Assembly (NCBI RefSeq): GCF_002006995.1 | Contig: NZ_MRUL01000007.1 | Coordinates: 124,001 to 188,000, forward strand | Length of the DNA stretch: 64,000 nucleotides | Direction of reading: 5' to 3' | Source of the DNA: Izhakiella australiensis | Lineage (GTDB): Bacteria; Pseudomonadota; Gammaproteobacteria; Enterobacterales; Enterobacteriaceae | In this document: one piece after another, positions 34,228 through 41,855 of the stretch | Position numbering within the stretch: the stretch's first letter is position 1 | How the letters are laid out: every line of letters begins with the position of its first letter | Notes under the pieces: model-generated | Seen by the model: the letters and a program-made list of their open reading frames with translations, nothing else | Databases searched by the model: none | Told to the model about the DNA's origin: nothing | Program-made: the position numbers and the translations under genes

Positions 34228-35127
34228 TTAAGCCTGCTGTTTATGCAACATGCCCGCTTTCTCCAGCGCAGCGGCGATACGTTTGGAAACCTCGGGCGTT
34301 ACCGGGCTGACCGGTTTGCGCGGCAGGCCGCCGTCACGGCCCTGCAGGCGCAGCGCCTCTTTAATGGTAGCAGGCTGGTTAGGACCATCGATAGCGCGCC
34401 AGATAGGCAGAATGGTTTCATGCAGCGCTTTGGCCTTTTTGAGATCGCCGGATTGCACGGCATCCCACAGCGCGGTGCTCAGGTAAGGGGTTACCGTCGG
34501 AATGGCCGCCAGCGCGCCCTGGGCGCCGAGCATAAAGGCCGGGTAGTGCAGGTCATCCACCGCTGCCAGCACTGAAATGCGGTCGGAAACGTTCAGCACC
34601 AGATCGGCGATTTTATGAATGTCGCCGCCGGATTGCTTAATGCCGCACACCTCAGGAATATCAGCCAGCTTCGAGACGATCTCCGGGCGGATCAGCGCCC
34701 AGGGCACCACGTTGTAAATAATCAGCGGCAGGCCGACTTCGCGGCCAATGGTTTCATAGTATTCCACCGTGGATTCATCGGTCGGCGTCCACAGGTAGTG
34801 AACCGGGGTGACCTGCAATGCCGTGACGCCGGCTTCTTTCAGCTGTTTACCGTAGCGGATGACCTGATAGGTTGAGTTCTGAATAATGCCGCCGATGACC
34901 GGAATTTTGCCTGCCACCTCGTCCACCACGATGCGGCAAACGCGTGCGCTCTCTTCCGCGCTGAGAGTGTTGCCTTCTCCGGTAGTGCCGCAGGCGCAGA
35001 TAGCGGTAATGCTGGCGCCCAGCAGGAACCTTACTTCGGTGCGCAGTTTATCTTCTGCAATCTCGCCAGCCTCGTTAAACGGCGTGACGACGGTGGCAAT
35101 GATACCTTTGGGATTAAATGCTTTCAT
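34228..35127 (-). CDS. DapA-family (DHDPS superfamily) lyase/dehydratase
   Basis: A class I pyruvate-type lyase of 299 residues. It has the carboxylate loop CGTTGEGNTLSAEE, the conserved Tyr in PLIIYNVVPW and the Schiff-base Lys in VCGIKQSGGD. Partnership with KGSA dehydrogenase points to a dehydratase/deaminase giving 2-oxoglutarate semialdehyde (candidates: 2-keto-3-deoxyarabonate dehydratase, 5-keto-4-deoxyglucarate dehydratase, or 4-hydroxy-pyrroline-carboxylate deaminase). The sequence does not settle which, and no upstream dehydrogenase or racemase of those pathways is nearby. AAGGAG precedes the ATG. A palindrome shared with the transporter promoter lies 22 bp upstream. Confidence 0.82.
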   Translation of the reverse strand: MKAFNPKGIIATVVTPFNEAGEIAEDKLRTEVRFLLGASITAICACGTTGEGNTLSAEESARVCRIVVDEVAGKIPVIGGIIQNSTYQVIRYGKQLKEAGVTALQVTPVHYLWTPTDESTVEYYETIGREVGLPLIIYNVVPWALIRPEIVSKLADIPEVCGIKQSGGDIHKIADLVLNVSDRISVLAAVDDLHYPAFMLGAQGALAAIPTVTPYLSTALWDAVQSGDLKKAKALHETILPIWRAIDGPNQPATIKEALRLQGRDGGLPRKPVSPVTPEVSKRIAAALEKAGMLHKQQA

Positions 35128-35148
35128 GGATGCTCCTTTTTAATATCA

Positions 35149-35163
35149 GATATCTAATATATC
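35149..35163. promoter_or_regulatory. Candidate GntR operator upstream of the DapA-family gene
   Basis: GATATCTAATATATC is an inverted GATAT-N5-ATATC. Its first 12 bases are identical to 37320-37331 in front of the transporter gene. The regulator gene lies between the two sites, so it is the likely ligand. Confidence 0.55.
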
Positions 35164-35176
35164 AGTTTGCGGCGTC

Positions 35177-35204
35177 AAAAAATCCCCGACGTTGCGGGTC
35201 AGGG
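35177..35204 (-). terminator. Intrinsic terminator after the GntR gene
   Basis: On the minus strand TCCCTGAC-CCGCAAC-GTCGGGGA (one G-U pair) is followed by six T. It separates the transporter-regulator unit from the lyase-dehydrogenase unit. Confidence 0.7.
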
Positions 35205-35214
35205 ACGTGGAGTC

Positions 35215-35901
35215 TTAGCTGATTTTATCGAAGTCGATCACCGTCCAGGCGCAGACTTCGTCAACGTGGATCGCCGCCAGCTTGCTGGCGCCTTCAATAT
35301 CGCCGGCGATCATCGTTTCAAGGATCTGTCGGTGCCTTGCGGAAGCGCCTTTGGTGTTGGTCGTGCTGGTGGCGCCCGCCACGCGCAGCCATTCAACGTA
35401 TGGCTCAATCGAGTCGCGAATATTCAGCATGCGTGAGTTACCGCTGTATTCAACGATGCTGCGGTGCAAGTTCAGGTCGGATTCAAAGAAGGGCATATAG
35501 TTTCCTTCCTTAATTGCCTCATCGGCCGCGTTAACTTCATCCAGCAGGCGGCGCATCACGGTGCGCGGCATGCGCTTGGTGGCTTCGGCGGTGGCAAACC
35601 ATTCAATTGCTTTGCGAATGCCGCAGATTTCCTCTATATCCTGAATGGTAATTTCAGCAACGTAGGTGCCGGAGCGCGGTTTGGAAACCACCAGCCGGTC
35701 ATTTTCGAGGCGCATCAGCGCTTCCCGTAACGGCATACGCGAGGTGCCGAATTCCTGTGCCAGATCCGGCAAAGACAGGCGCTGTCCCTGCCTGAGTTCG
35801 CCATAGACGATCTTGTGCCGGATAACCTGATAAATTTGCAGCGACAGGCGATCGGGTAAAATAACTTCTGGCTGTCTGCGTGACACGATGGCGCTCTCCA
35901 T
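35215..35901 (-). CDS. GntR-family (FCD) regulator of the catabolic module
   Basis: A FadR/VanR-type regulator of 228 residues with an N-terminal winged helix (LSLPDLAQEFGTSRMPLREAL, ENDRLVVSKPRSGTYVAEI) and an FCD domain with metal/acid ligands DLNLHRSIVEYSGN, ARHRQILETMI and AAIHVDEV. The ATG at 35901 has no good Shine-Dalgarno, whereas a GTG five codons later (35886) is preceded by GGAGA, so the protein may be 223 residues. The identical 12-bp words before the lyase and transporter genes are plausible binding sites; a sugar-acid intermediate is the likely effector. Confidence 0.85.
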   Translation of the reverse strand: MESAIVSRRQPEVILPDRLSLQIYQVIRHKIVYGELRQGQRLSLPDLAQEFGTSRMPLREALMRLENDRLVVSKPRSGTYVAEITIQDIEEICGIRKAIEWFATAEATKRMPRTVMRRLLDEVNAADEAIKEGNYMPFFESDLNLHRSIVEYSGNSRMLNIRDSIEPYVEWLRVAGATSTTNTKGASARHRQILETMIAGDIEGASKLAAIHVDEVCAWTVIDFDKIS

Positions 35902-35947
35902 TTAGCTGAATCCAGATTTCTGCCCGCCGCTGCGTCGCTGAAAGGCA

Positions 35948-37291
35948 TCAGTCGGTTGCATGGCAATCAGCCTGTTCGTCAGCCTGGCGGGTATTAAAAC
36001 GATGTTTTGCCAGAATGCGCGGAGCGGTTTCCTGTGCAATCAGCGCGGTAACCAGGGTTATGGCGCCAGATAGCATCAAATATACGGAAATCATCCAAGG
36101 ATTTCCATTGCCGGCGGCCAGTAGCAGGGTAGCGATAGTCGGCGCCATACCGCCTGCGATTATGGTGACTAATTGGGTAGAAATTGAAATGCCGGAATAG
36201 CGTAGCCTGGCCGGAAACAGCTCGCTGAAATAAGCCGGCTCAACGCCGTAAGTGCCGCCCTGGCCCAGATTATAAATCAGCACCACAAACGGAATCACAT
36301 ACAGCGGCATACCGGTTTGGATCACCCAGAACATCGGAAAAGCGGAAACGATCACCACCAGCGACGAAAAAATAAAGGTTGGTCGGCGTCCAACGCGGTC
36401 GGATATCACGCCAAACAGATAGAACACGCCGATAGAGAGCAGGGCGCCTATCACGTTGGCCCAGAGAACCACCGACTTATCCATGCCGGTATTTTGCACG
36501 GCATAAGAGAGCAGAAACGCCAGCACAATAAAGCCAAACACGCTTTCTGAAAACTTCAGGCCGGCAACGATCAGCATCGGCTTAGCACTGTGCGTGAAAG
36601 CATCTTTGATCGGCTTCTCAGCCAGGCTGTTGGTGCGCTTCAGCTCGGTAAAATCAGGCGTTTCTTCCATTTTCATTCGCATCAACAGCCCGACCACCAC
36701 CAGGATAGCGCTTGCCAGGAAAGGCAGGCGCCATCCCCATGACATAAAGCTTTCCTCCGGCAGCAGCGAGGCAAGGGCAAATGCGGTGGTGGAAAGCGCC
36801 ACGCCGACGCCGTTGCCCATCTGGGTAAAGGAGCCATAGCGTCCGCGATGCTCAGGCGGTGAGTTCTCGACGGAAACCAGCACCGAGCCGCCCCATTCGC
36901 CGCCGACGGCGAAGCCCTGCAACAGGCGCAAAATCGCCAGTAATACCGGCGCCCAGACGCCGATTTGCGCGGCGGTCGGTAGCAGGCCGATAAGCGTAGT
37001 TGCCGCTCCCATTAGCAGCAGCGTGGTAACCAGCGTGGCTTTGCGGCCAATACGATCGCCGTAATGACCAAAAACAAAGCCCCCCAGCGGTCGGGCAATA
37101 AATCCCGCGCTGAAGATGGCAAAAGAAGAGAGCATGCCGACCCACGGCGTGTCGTGCGGGAAAAAGAGTTTGCCAAAAACCAGCGCTGATGCGGTACCGA
37201 AAATAAAAAAATCATACCATTCGATGGCGGTGCCAATCAGGGCCGCCATTGCCGCCGTGCGGCTCACCTGCGGGTTTATTGCTGATTGCAT
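35948..37291 (-). CDS. MHS-family MFS metabolite:H+ symporter
   Basis: A 12-TM transporter of 447 residues in the MHS branch (ShiA/KgtP/ProP-like). It has the signature IGTAIEWYDFFIFGTASAL at the start, the loop GHYGDRIGRKATLV between TM2 and TM3, and GGEWGGSVLVSVENSP. It is expected to import the carboxylate or sugar acid degraded by the neighbouring enzymes. AGGGA precedes the ATG, with the candidate operator 29 bp upstream. The regulator gene follows after about 46 bp. Confidence 0.87.
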   Translation of the reverse strand: MQSAINPQVSRTAAMAALIGTAIEWYDFFIFGTASALVFGKLFFPHDTPWVGMLSSFAIFSAGFIARPLGGFVFGHYGDRIGRKATLVTTLLLMGAATTLIGLLPTAAQIGVWAPVLLAILRLLQGFAVGGEWGGSVLVSVENSPPEHRGRYGSFTQMGNGVGVALSTTAFALASLLPEESFMSWGWRLPFLASAILVVVGLLMRMKMEETPDFTELKRTNSLAEKPIKDAFTHSAKPMLIVAGLKFSESVFGFIVLAFLLSYAVQNTGMDKSVVLWANVIGALLSIGVFYLFGVISDRVGRRPTFIFSSLVVIVSAFPMFWVIQTGMPLYVIPFVVLIYNLGQGGTYGVEPAYFSELFPARLRYSGISISTQLVTIIAGGMAPTIATLLLAAGNGNPWMISVYLMLSGAITLVTALIAQETAPRILAKHRFNTRQADEQADCHATD

Positions 37292-37319
37292 AATTATGAT
37301 CCCTGGGTCTGGTTGTTTT

Positions 37320-37331
37320 GATATCTAATAT
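37320..37331. promoter_or_regulatory. Candidate GntR operator upstream of the MHS transporter
   Basis: GATATCTAATAT, identical to 35149-35160. A weaker relative (GATATCCAGTAA) is found near 37461. Confidence 0.5.
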
Positions 37332-37705
37332 CCTAGTTGTATTGATCTGCGTCAATGTAAAGCGACAGATTCTGTGATCTGATCCTATTTTGTATATTTA
37401 ACTTACTGGATTTTATGATTTAAATTGATCTTGATGATCACTTGGTGGCTTGTTTTTAATTGATATCCAGTAACGCGACGTTGGCGCGTAGAAAAGCGCC
37501 AGAACGCGGTTAATCAGGGGATTGGCCGTATGGATAGAGTGATAGCGCGCTGGCAGCTGTTGGCTAGCGCTGCCGGCTTCTTCAGCGTGCGCGCGCGGTG
37601 GTCGTATAACACCCTGATTTCCACGGCCTGCGGCAGCTCTGCGTTAGCGTGGTGAATGCCGCCATCCTGAGGGATGCGGGCGACTGACTGATGCACTGCC
37701 GATGA
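37332..37705. other. Intergenic region without a recognisable gene
   Basis: About 370 bp. The transporter-proximal part is AT-rich promoter-like DNA. The remainder has only short frames without homology signals that I can recognise. Confidence 0.4.
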
Positions 37706-38053
37706 TCAGGCCGCCATCATCAGCACTGCATCGTCGTTTGCCGCCGGCAGACGCTGGCTTTCCGTCAGAGGACGGTGGTTAATGGTCAGTATGGTGCCGC
37801 CGTCGCCGTCTGCATCGATGGTAAAACGCACTTCGCTTGCCGGCCAGGGCGCCTCACCTTCCTTCATGCGATAGCGCACTTCTTTTCCGGGGATGGATGA
37901 GACTGGCTCAGGGCTATGCAGGGTATCATCTGGCAGCCACTGTTGGCGGTATTCGGCAATAGTCACTGCGCGCCAGACTTTCTCCGGTGCGGCATCCAGC
38001 CGATATTCGAGAACAAGTTCCGTTGCCTCATTTTTAGTTTCAACGTCGGTCAT
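37706..38053 (-). CDS. SRPBCC (AHSA1-like) domain protein
   Basis: A 115-residue START/SRPBCC-fold protein. EYRLDAAPEKVWRAVTIAEYRQQWLP is the typical beginning, VRFTIDADGDGGTILTINHR the middle strands, and RLPAANDDAVLMMAA the ending. It starts four bases inside the ArsR gene, so the pair is co-translated. ArsR-SRPBCC pairs are common in bacteria; the SRPBCC partner is thought to bind a small hydrophobic ligand, but no function is established for this one. Confidence 0.78.
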   Translation of the reverse strand: MTDVETKNEATELVLEYRLDAAPEKVWRAVTIAEYRQQWLPDDTLHSPEPVSSIPGKEVRYRMKEGEAPWPASEVRFTIDADGDGGTILTINHRPLTESQRLPAANDDAVLMMAA

Positions 38054-38367
38054 TGGTCCATGTCCTTCAGTAAATGATTGAGTGCATTGATGCGCTCTGG
38101 CCAGAACGCGTGATATTTCGCCAGCCAGCTCAGCATCAGCGAAAGTCCCTGCGGGTCGACCTCATAGTTAACGAAGCGACCCTGACGCGCCTCGCGTACC
38201 AGCCTGGCATCGCGCAGCACGGCAAGGTGTTGAGACATTGCTGGCTGGCTGATGTCGATCCCCGCGCGCAGGGCGGTGGCGTTCATTCGGCCGTTGACCA
38301 GCTTGTCAAAAATGGCCCGGCGAGTGGGGTCGGCCAGGGCTTTGAATATGGCGTTTTCGTTCATCAT
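38050..38367 (-). CDS. ArsR-family transcriptional regulator (paired with SRPBCC protein)
   Basis: A winged-helix regulator of 105 residues: FKALADPTRRAIFDKLVNG, recognition helix region ISQPAMSQHLAVLRDARLV, wing REARQGRFVNYEVDP, and a C-terminal helix WLAKYHAFWPERINALN. This SLSMLxxYxxFW-like C-terminus is characteristic of ArsR members partnered with SRPBCC proteins. No Cys pairs for metal sensing. Two ATG codons at 38367 and 38364 are possible starts. Confidence 0.85.
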   Translation of the reverse strand: MMNENAIFKALADPTRRAIFDKLVNGRMNATALRAGIDISQPAMSQHLAVLRDARLVREARQGRFVNYEVDPQGLSLMLSWLAKYHAFWPERINALNHLLKDMDQ

Positions 38368-38402
38368 TTTACATTAGCAGGCGCTTATGTCGGGCGCAAC
38401 GC

Positions 38403-39026
38403 TCAGCCGGTACGCTTTCGCGGCTGGCCAGGCTTTACGATTTCGCTTTCCGCAACGATGATTTTTGCCACCAGGCCATATGCCACCGCCTGTTCAGCGC
38501 TCATCCAGAAGTCGCGTTGAGTATCGGCATCGATCTTTTCCACCGTTTGTCCGGTGGCCTCGGCAAAAATGGCGTTCAGTCGGTTCTTCATCCTGACTAT
38601 CTCGTCGCGATAGATTTCCAGAGTAGTGGCCGGCCCCTGCATCCCCCCCGCCGGCTGATGAAGCAGAAATCGGGTATTCGGCAGGGCATAGCGATTGGCT
38701 TTTTTCGCCGCTGCGTAAATCAGGGCGCCGGCGCTGGCGACGCTGCCGGTTCCTACCACGATAACCTCTGGCCTGATAAAGCGGATGGCATCAAAGATCA
38801 TGTCGCCGGATTCAACGTGCCCACCGGGTGAGTTAACAAAAACAGAGATTGGCTCATCACTGATGGCGGCCAGAATGTGTAGCTGCTGCACTGCTTCCTT
38901 CGCCATCTTCTCCTCAACGGTGCCGGTAATAAAAATTTTTCGGGCTTTGAGAAGGCTATCCGTAAGCAGGGGATTCTGAGGGACAAATTTCTCCGTCTCC
39001 TCCCTGTCGTTGTTGTTGTAGAACAT
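38403..39026 (-). CDS. ClpP-like serine protease, standalone paralogue
   Basis: A 207-residue ClpP-family protein with the full catalytic triad: Ser98 (GTGSVASAGAL), His123 (RFLLHQPAGG) and Asp172 (DTQRDFWM), positions close to those of E. coli ClpP. The N-terminus differs from housekeeping ClpP, and a basic tail (KPGQPRKRTG) is added. No Clp ATPase or tig gene is adjacent, so it is not the clpP-clpX locus. It may associate with a shared ClpA/ClpX, act alone or form mixed rings. GGGAG lies upstream of the ATG. A stress role is a guess. Confidence 0.85.
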   Translation of the reverse strand: MFYNNNDREETEKFVPQNPLLTDSLLKARKIFITGTVEEKMAKEAVQQLHILAAISDEPISVFVNSPGGHVESGDMIFDAIRFIRPEVIVVGTGSVASAGALIYAAAKKANRYALPNTRFLLHQPAGGMQGPATTLEIYRDEIVRMKNRLNAIFAEATGQTVEKIDADTQRDFWMSAEQAVAYGLVAKIIVAESEIVKPGQPRKRTG

Positions 39027-39575
39027 AAAAACTCCCGGCGTTGGCTGCTATCAATGCGTAGCCCGGCGCATTGCGGACTGGATACGTACAGCAGGCGAAG
39101 GCCGCGCGACGTCTCCGGGTCAGTGCGGGATTTTCATCGGCGGCGGCGTATCTGCCTGCATTAATTATATAAGCACACACTTATGTATTCAGCAAGTCCG
39201 CGATGTTAGCCAGCAGCCTGGCGCGCGCTCAGGCGAAGGCTACAGGTGGCTGGTGGTTTGCGTTAAAGGCGGAGCAGTTGCATGAGCGGATGATTTTAAT
39301 TATTGCATCTGGCAGTTTTAATCCGCTGCACAAATAAGAAGAGCTTTGTTATTTTAGTTTGAGGCGCGTTTTATAGTCATTTATTCCAAGGGTGGTGTTC
39401 TTAGCGCCGGTGCATTTTTTTTAAATTAAGTAAGGCGACATCTTCGGGATTATTGTGACGAAGCGTACAGTCGCTATCTTTTTTTGATTTGAAAATCGCT
39501 ATTTGATGAAAGTGGCTTTATTATTCTGAAATACATATAAACCCTGACGGTGACTGCTGCGCATATTTGTGAAAT
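39027..39575. other. Divergent intergenic region between clpP-like and peroxiredoxin genes
   Basis: About 550 bp, AT-rich towards the peroxiredoxin side, presumably with both promoters. No gene was recognised. The palindrome at 39576-39591 closes it. Confidence 0.45.
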
Positions 39576-39591
39576 ATTCAATATATTGAAT
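39576..39591. promoter_or_regulatory. Candidate ArsR operator upstream of the peroxiredoxin-arsR unit
   Basis: ATTCAATATATTGAAT is a perfect 16-bp palindrome (ATTCA-N6-TGAAT) 17 bp before the start codon, where a bound repressor would block transcription. The same ATTCA-N6-TGAAT geometry recurs at 40872-40887. Confidence 0.65.
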
Positions 39592-39607
39592 GTCAGGAAA
39601 ATTGCTT

Positions 39608-40294
39608 ATGTATCGTTCAGAAAAAAATGACTTATCATCAGATTATGGCCGTTCGCCTTTTTTATATGATGAGGCGCCCGATTTTTCCGCCCGATCAACG
39701 CAGGGTGATATTAACCTCAGTGACTTTCGCGGTCGCTGGGTATTATTATTTTCGCATCCAGCGGATTTTACGCCGGTATGCACCAGCGAGCTGGTAGCAT
39801 TTGCCCGTAATGCCGGGAGATTTGAGGCGCTAAACTGCCAGCTACTGGCGCTGTCGGTCGATGGACTTTACGCCCATCTGGCATGGCTTAACAGCATCAA
39901 GGTGAATTTTAACGTCGATATCTCCTTCCCGCTGATTGAAGATCCCTCCATGGTGGTGGCGCGCGCCTTTGGTATGCTGCCGCGCAATTCACATTCATCC
40001 GGCACCGTTCGCGGAAGCTTTCTTATCGATCCGCAGGGCATCATTCAGGCAATTAACTGGTATCCAATTTCAACCGGGCGTTCCGTGGCGGAACAGCTGC
40101 GCCAGCTTGAAGCCATAAAACTTAGCTATGAATTCCCTCTCTATACGCCAGCGGAATGGCAGGCGGGCGATGATGCAATCATACCGCCTCCGCGCACGGT
40201 GGAAGGGGTGCGTCAGCGCCGGGAAGATGCCAGCGCGCTGGAATGGTATTACAAAACCTGTGCGAGTGCCGCGCCTGTAAAGGAGAAGGAATAA
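39608..40294 (+). CDS. Peroxiredoxin (AhpC/TSA, Prx6-like)
   Basis: Thiol peroxidase of 228 residues. The peroxidatic Cys58 is in HPADFTPVCTSE. FLIDPQGIIQAINWYPISTGRSVAEQLRQLEAI is abbreviated here as the long-chain Prx6/archaeal-type segment at 138-170. A C-terminal Cys218 (YYKTCAS) may resolve the sulfenate. ATG 39608 is preceded by AGGA; the ATG at 39590 falls inside the operator palindrome. Its stop overlaps the arsR start (TAATG), so regulator and peroxidase are co-produced. It probably reduces peroxides formed by the oxygenase chemistry of the adjacent operon. Confidence 0.85.
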   Translation: MYRSEKNDLSSDYGRSPFLYDEAPDFSARSTQGDINLSDFRGRWVLLFSHPADFTPVCTSELVAFARNAGRFEALNCQLLALSVDGLYAHLAWLNSIKVNFNVDISFPLIEDPSMVVARAFGMLPRNSHSSGTVRGSFLIDPQGIIQAINWYPISTGRSVAEQLRQLEAIKLSYEFPLYTPAEWQAGDDAIIPPPRTVEGVRQRREDASALEWYYKTCASAAPVKEKE

Positions 40295-40677
40295 TGGCAG
40301 AAACCCGCGGCAACAACGTCGCCATGCTGCTTCGATTGCTCGGTCATCCCGTACGGCTGCATATCGCTTTGCTGCTGCACCAGCAGCCGCAAACGGTATC
40401 AATGCTGGAGGCGCAGCTCAATATTCGTCAGCCGACAATTTCACAGCATTTGGCCGTGCTGCGCGAAGCGGGAATGCTCTTCGCCACGCGCGAAGCAAAG
40501 TCGGTTACCTATGCGGTGAGCGATGGCTTGCCTGCGCGCTTACTGTCGGCCCTTGCAGCGCTGCAGGCGCAAAGCAGCAGTGAGCATAGCGTCGTCACGC
40601 CGGCTAAGAGCGCAAACGCATCGCGCCCCGGCGACGAACTGGTATTTGCTACCTTGAAATATTCCGATCAGACCTGA
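40294..40677 (+). CDS. ArsR-family regulator of the sulfur-type cluster (Cys-free)
   Basis: A 127-residue winged-helix protein: LLRLLGHPVRLHIALLLHQQ, recognition segment IRQPTISQHLAVLREAGML, wing FATREAKSVTYAV. It contains no cysteine at all, so it cannot be a classical thiolate metal sensor or a persulfide sensor of the BigR/SqrR kind. The C-terminal 30 residues are low-complexity (Ser/Ala/Lys rich) and lack ligand clusters. Matching palindromes precede this operon and the dioxygenase operon, so autoregulation together with control of the transporter genes is likely. The ligand is unknown. Confidence 0.85.
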   Translation: MAETRGNNVAMLLRLLGHPVRLHIALLLHQQPQTVSMLEAQLNIRQPTISQHLAVLREAGMLFATREAKSVTYAVSDGLPARLLSALAALQAQSSSEHSVVTPAKSANASRPGDELVFATLKYSDQT

Positions 40678-40869
40678 ACTAATTGCGGCAATAAAAAACC
40701 TCCGGCGCGAAACCTGAGTTGATACAGCTGAATACGCAGGCATCAATTTATTATCTCAGAGGTCAGTGCGCTAAAGACGATAAACGCATTAAGATGACAC
40801 TAATATATATTTATATTTTTTTACCTTTGCCTGTAGCGTGAGATTACTTATTCAATCTGAGCTAAATAT

Positions 40870-40889
40870 ACATTCAATATTATGAATGT
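40870..40889. promoter_or_regulatory. Candidate ArsR operator upstream of the dioxygenase-ABC operon
   Basis: ACATTCA-N6-TGAATGT inverted repeat, about 33 bp before the dioxygenase start, with the same arm sequence and spacing as the site before the peroxiredoxin gene. Confidence 0.65.
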
Positions 40890-40921
40890 GTCCGTAGTTC
40901 ATCATAAAATGGGTATTCTCA

Positions 40922-41842
40922 ATGAGTTCTGACCTTATTCATCTGCACCAGCCGCTTGACCCGGAGTTTCATCAACCGGCCGTTCTCGATCCGGAAACGT
41001 TTCGTCATCAGCCAGAAACTTTTGCCGATATCACTATCCGGCCATTTACGCCGGTGGCAGGTGGTATTGTCGACGGTTTTCAGCTGCGGGAGGGCAAGGA
41101 GGTTGCAGAGCCGGTGCGAAAGTTTCTCTACCGGTCATTGCTTAAATATGGTTTTTTATCATTTGTACCCGGCTCGGTGAATAGCCATACCTTTGAATAT
41201 TTTTCCCAATTATTTGGCACACCGCGCTTTGCTGGCAATCCTCAGGCGCCGCGTACCGGGGCGGGAGAGCTCAATGCGATAGACTCTTCGCGCAAAAAAA
41301 CGCGTACCAATTACATCTGGCATATTGACCAGGCCTATCGGCCAGAGCCGCAAAAGCTCACTGCGTTGCATGCGCTAAAAGCGCCCGGGTTCGGCGGTGA
41401 GACTATTTTTACTGATGCTACCGCTGCCTATCGTCTGCTGGACGCTAAATTAGCCGCCTGGCTGGATACGCTCAGCCTGATTAATAATGGCGACCAGATG
41501 GGGCTTATTTCCATGTCCTACCCCCAGCCTGAACTGTTGTTTGAGGCGCGCCAGAAAACGCCGCCTTTGCAGGCGCCGCTGGTGCGTATTCATCCTGAAA
41601 CCGGCGCCAAACAGCTGTTCCCCTGTGAGCTATATGCGCAGCGGGTCCTTGGACTGCCGCGTATCGTCAGCGACCACGTTCTGCATATCGTTTTTGAATA
41701 CTTACGTTCGCCGGAAGTGCTCGCCCAGTATTACTGGCAGGACGGCGCCACGCTGATCTGGGATAACCGGATTGTTCACCATCGCGGCGTCTTTAACTAT
41801 GGCGGCCAGGAACGCGTGCTGCACCGCGCGGTTATCGACTGA
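40922..41842 (+). CDS. TauD/TfdA-family Fe(II)/2-oxoglutarate dioxygenase
   Basis: A 306-residue non-heme iron oxygenase. The iron facial triad is H134-x-D136 (YIWHIDQAYRPE) and H287 (IWDNRIVHHRG), with 2-oxoglutarate-binding arginines in GQERVLHRAVID. FGGETIFTDATAAY matches the family's conserved loop. Members release sulfite from taurine or alkyl sulfonates or hydroxylate other small molecules. The N-terminal 60 residues are longer and different from TauD, so the substrate is likely not taurine. First gene of an operon with an ABC importer, an MFS exporter and a rhodanese. Confidence 0.85.
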   Translation: MSSDLIHLHQPLDPEFHQPAVLDPETFRHQPETFADITIRPFTPVAGGIVDGFQLREGKEVAEPVRKFLYRSLLKYGFLSFVPGSVNSHTFEYFSQLFGTPRFAGNPQAPRTGAGELNAIDSSRKKTRTNYIWHIDQAYRPEPQKLTALHALKAPGFGGETIFTDATAAYRLLDAKLAAWLDTLSLINNGDQMGLISMSYPQPELLFEARQKTPPLQAPLVRIHPETGAKQLFPCELYAQRVLGLPRIVSDHVLHIVFEYLRSPEVLAQYYWQDGATLIWDNRIVHHRGVFNYGGQERVLHRAVID

Positions 41843-41855
41843 GTGGCGGGTAATC

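Noticed and set aside
34228-35127. Naming the DapA-family gene kdgD
   Set aside because: The conserved loop is GTTGEGNTLS rather than a pattern I can tie to 5-keto-4-deoxyglucarate dehydratase, so only the superfamily call is justified.
40294-40677. Persulfide- or metal-sensing ArsR
   Set aside because: The protein has no Cys and no evident His/Asp ligand cluster.
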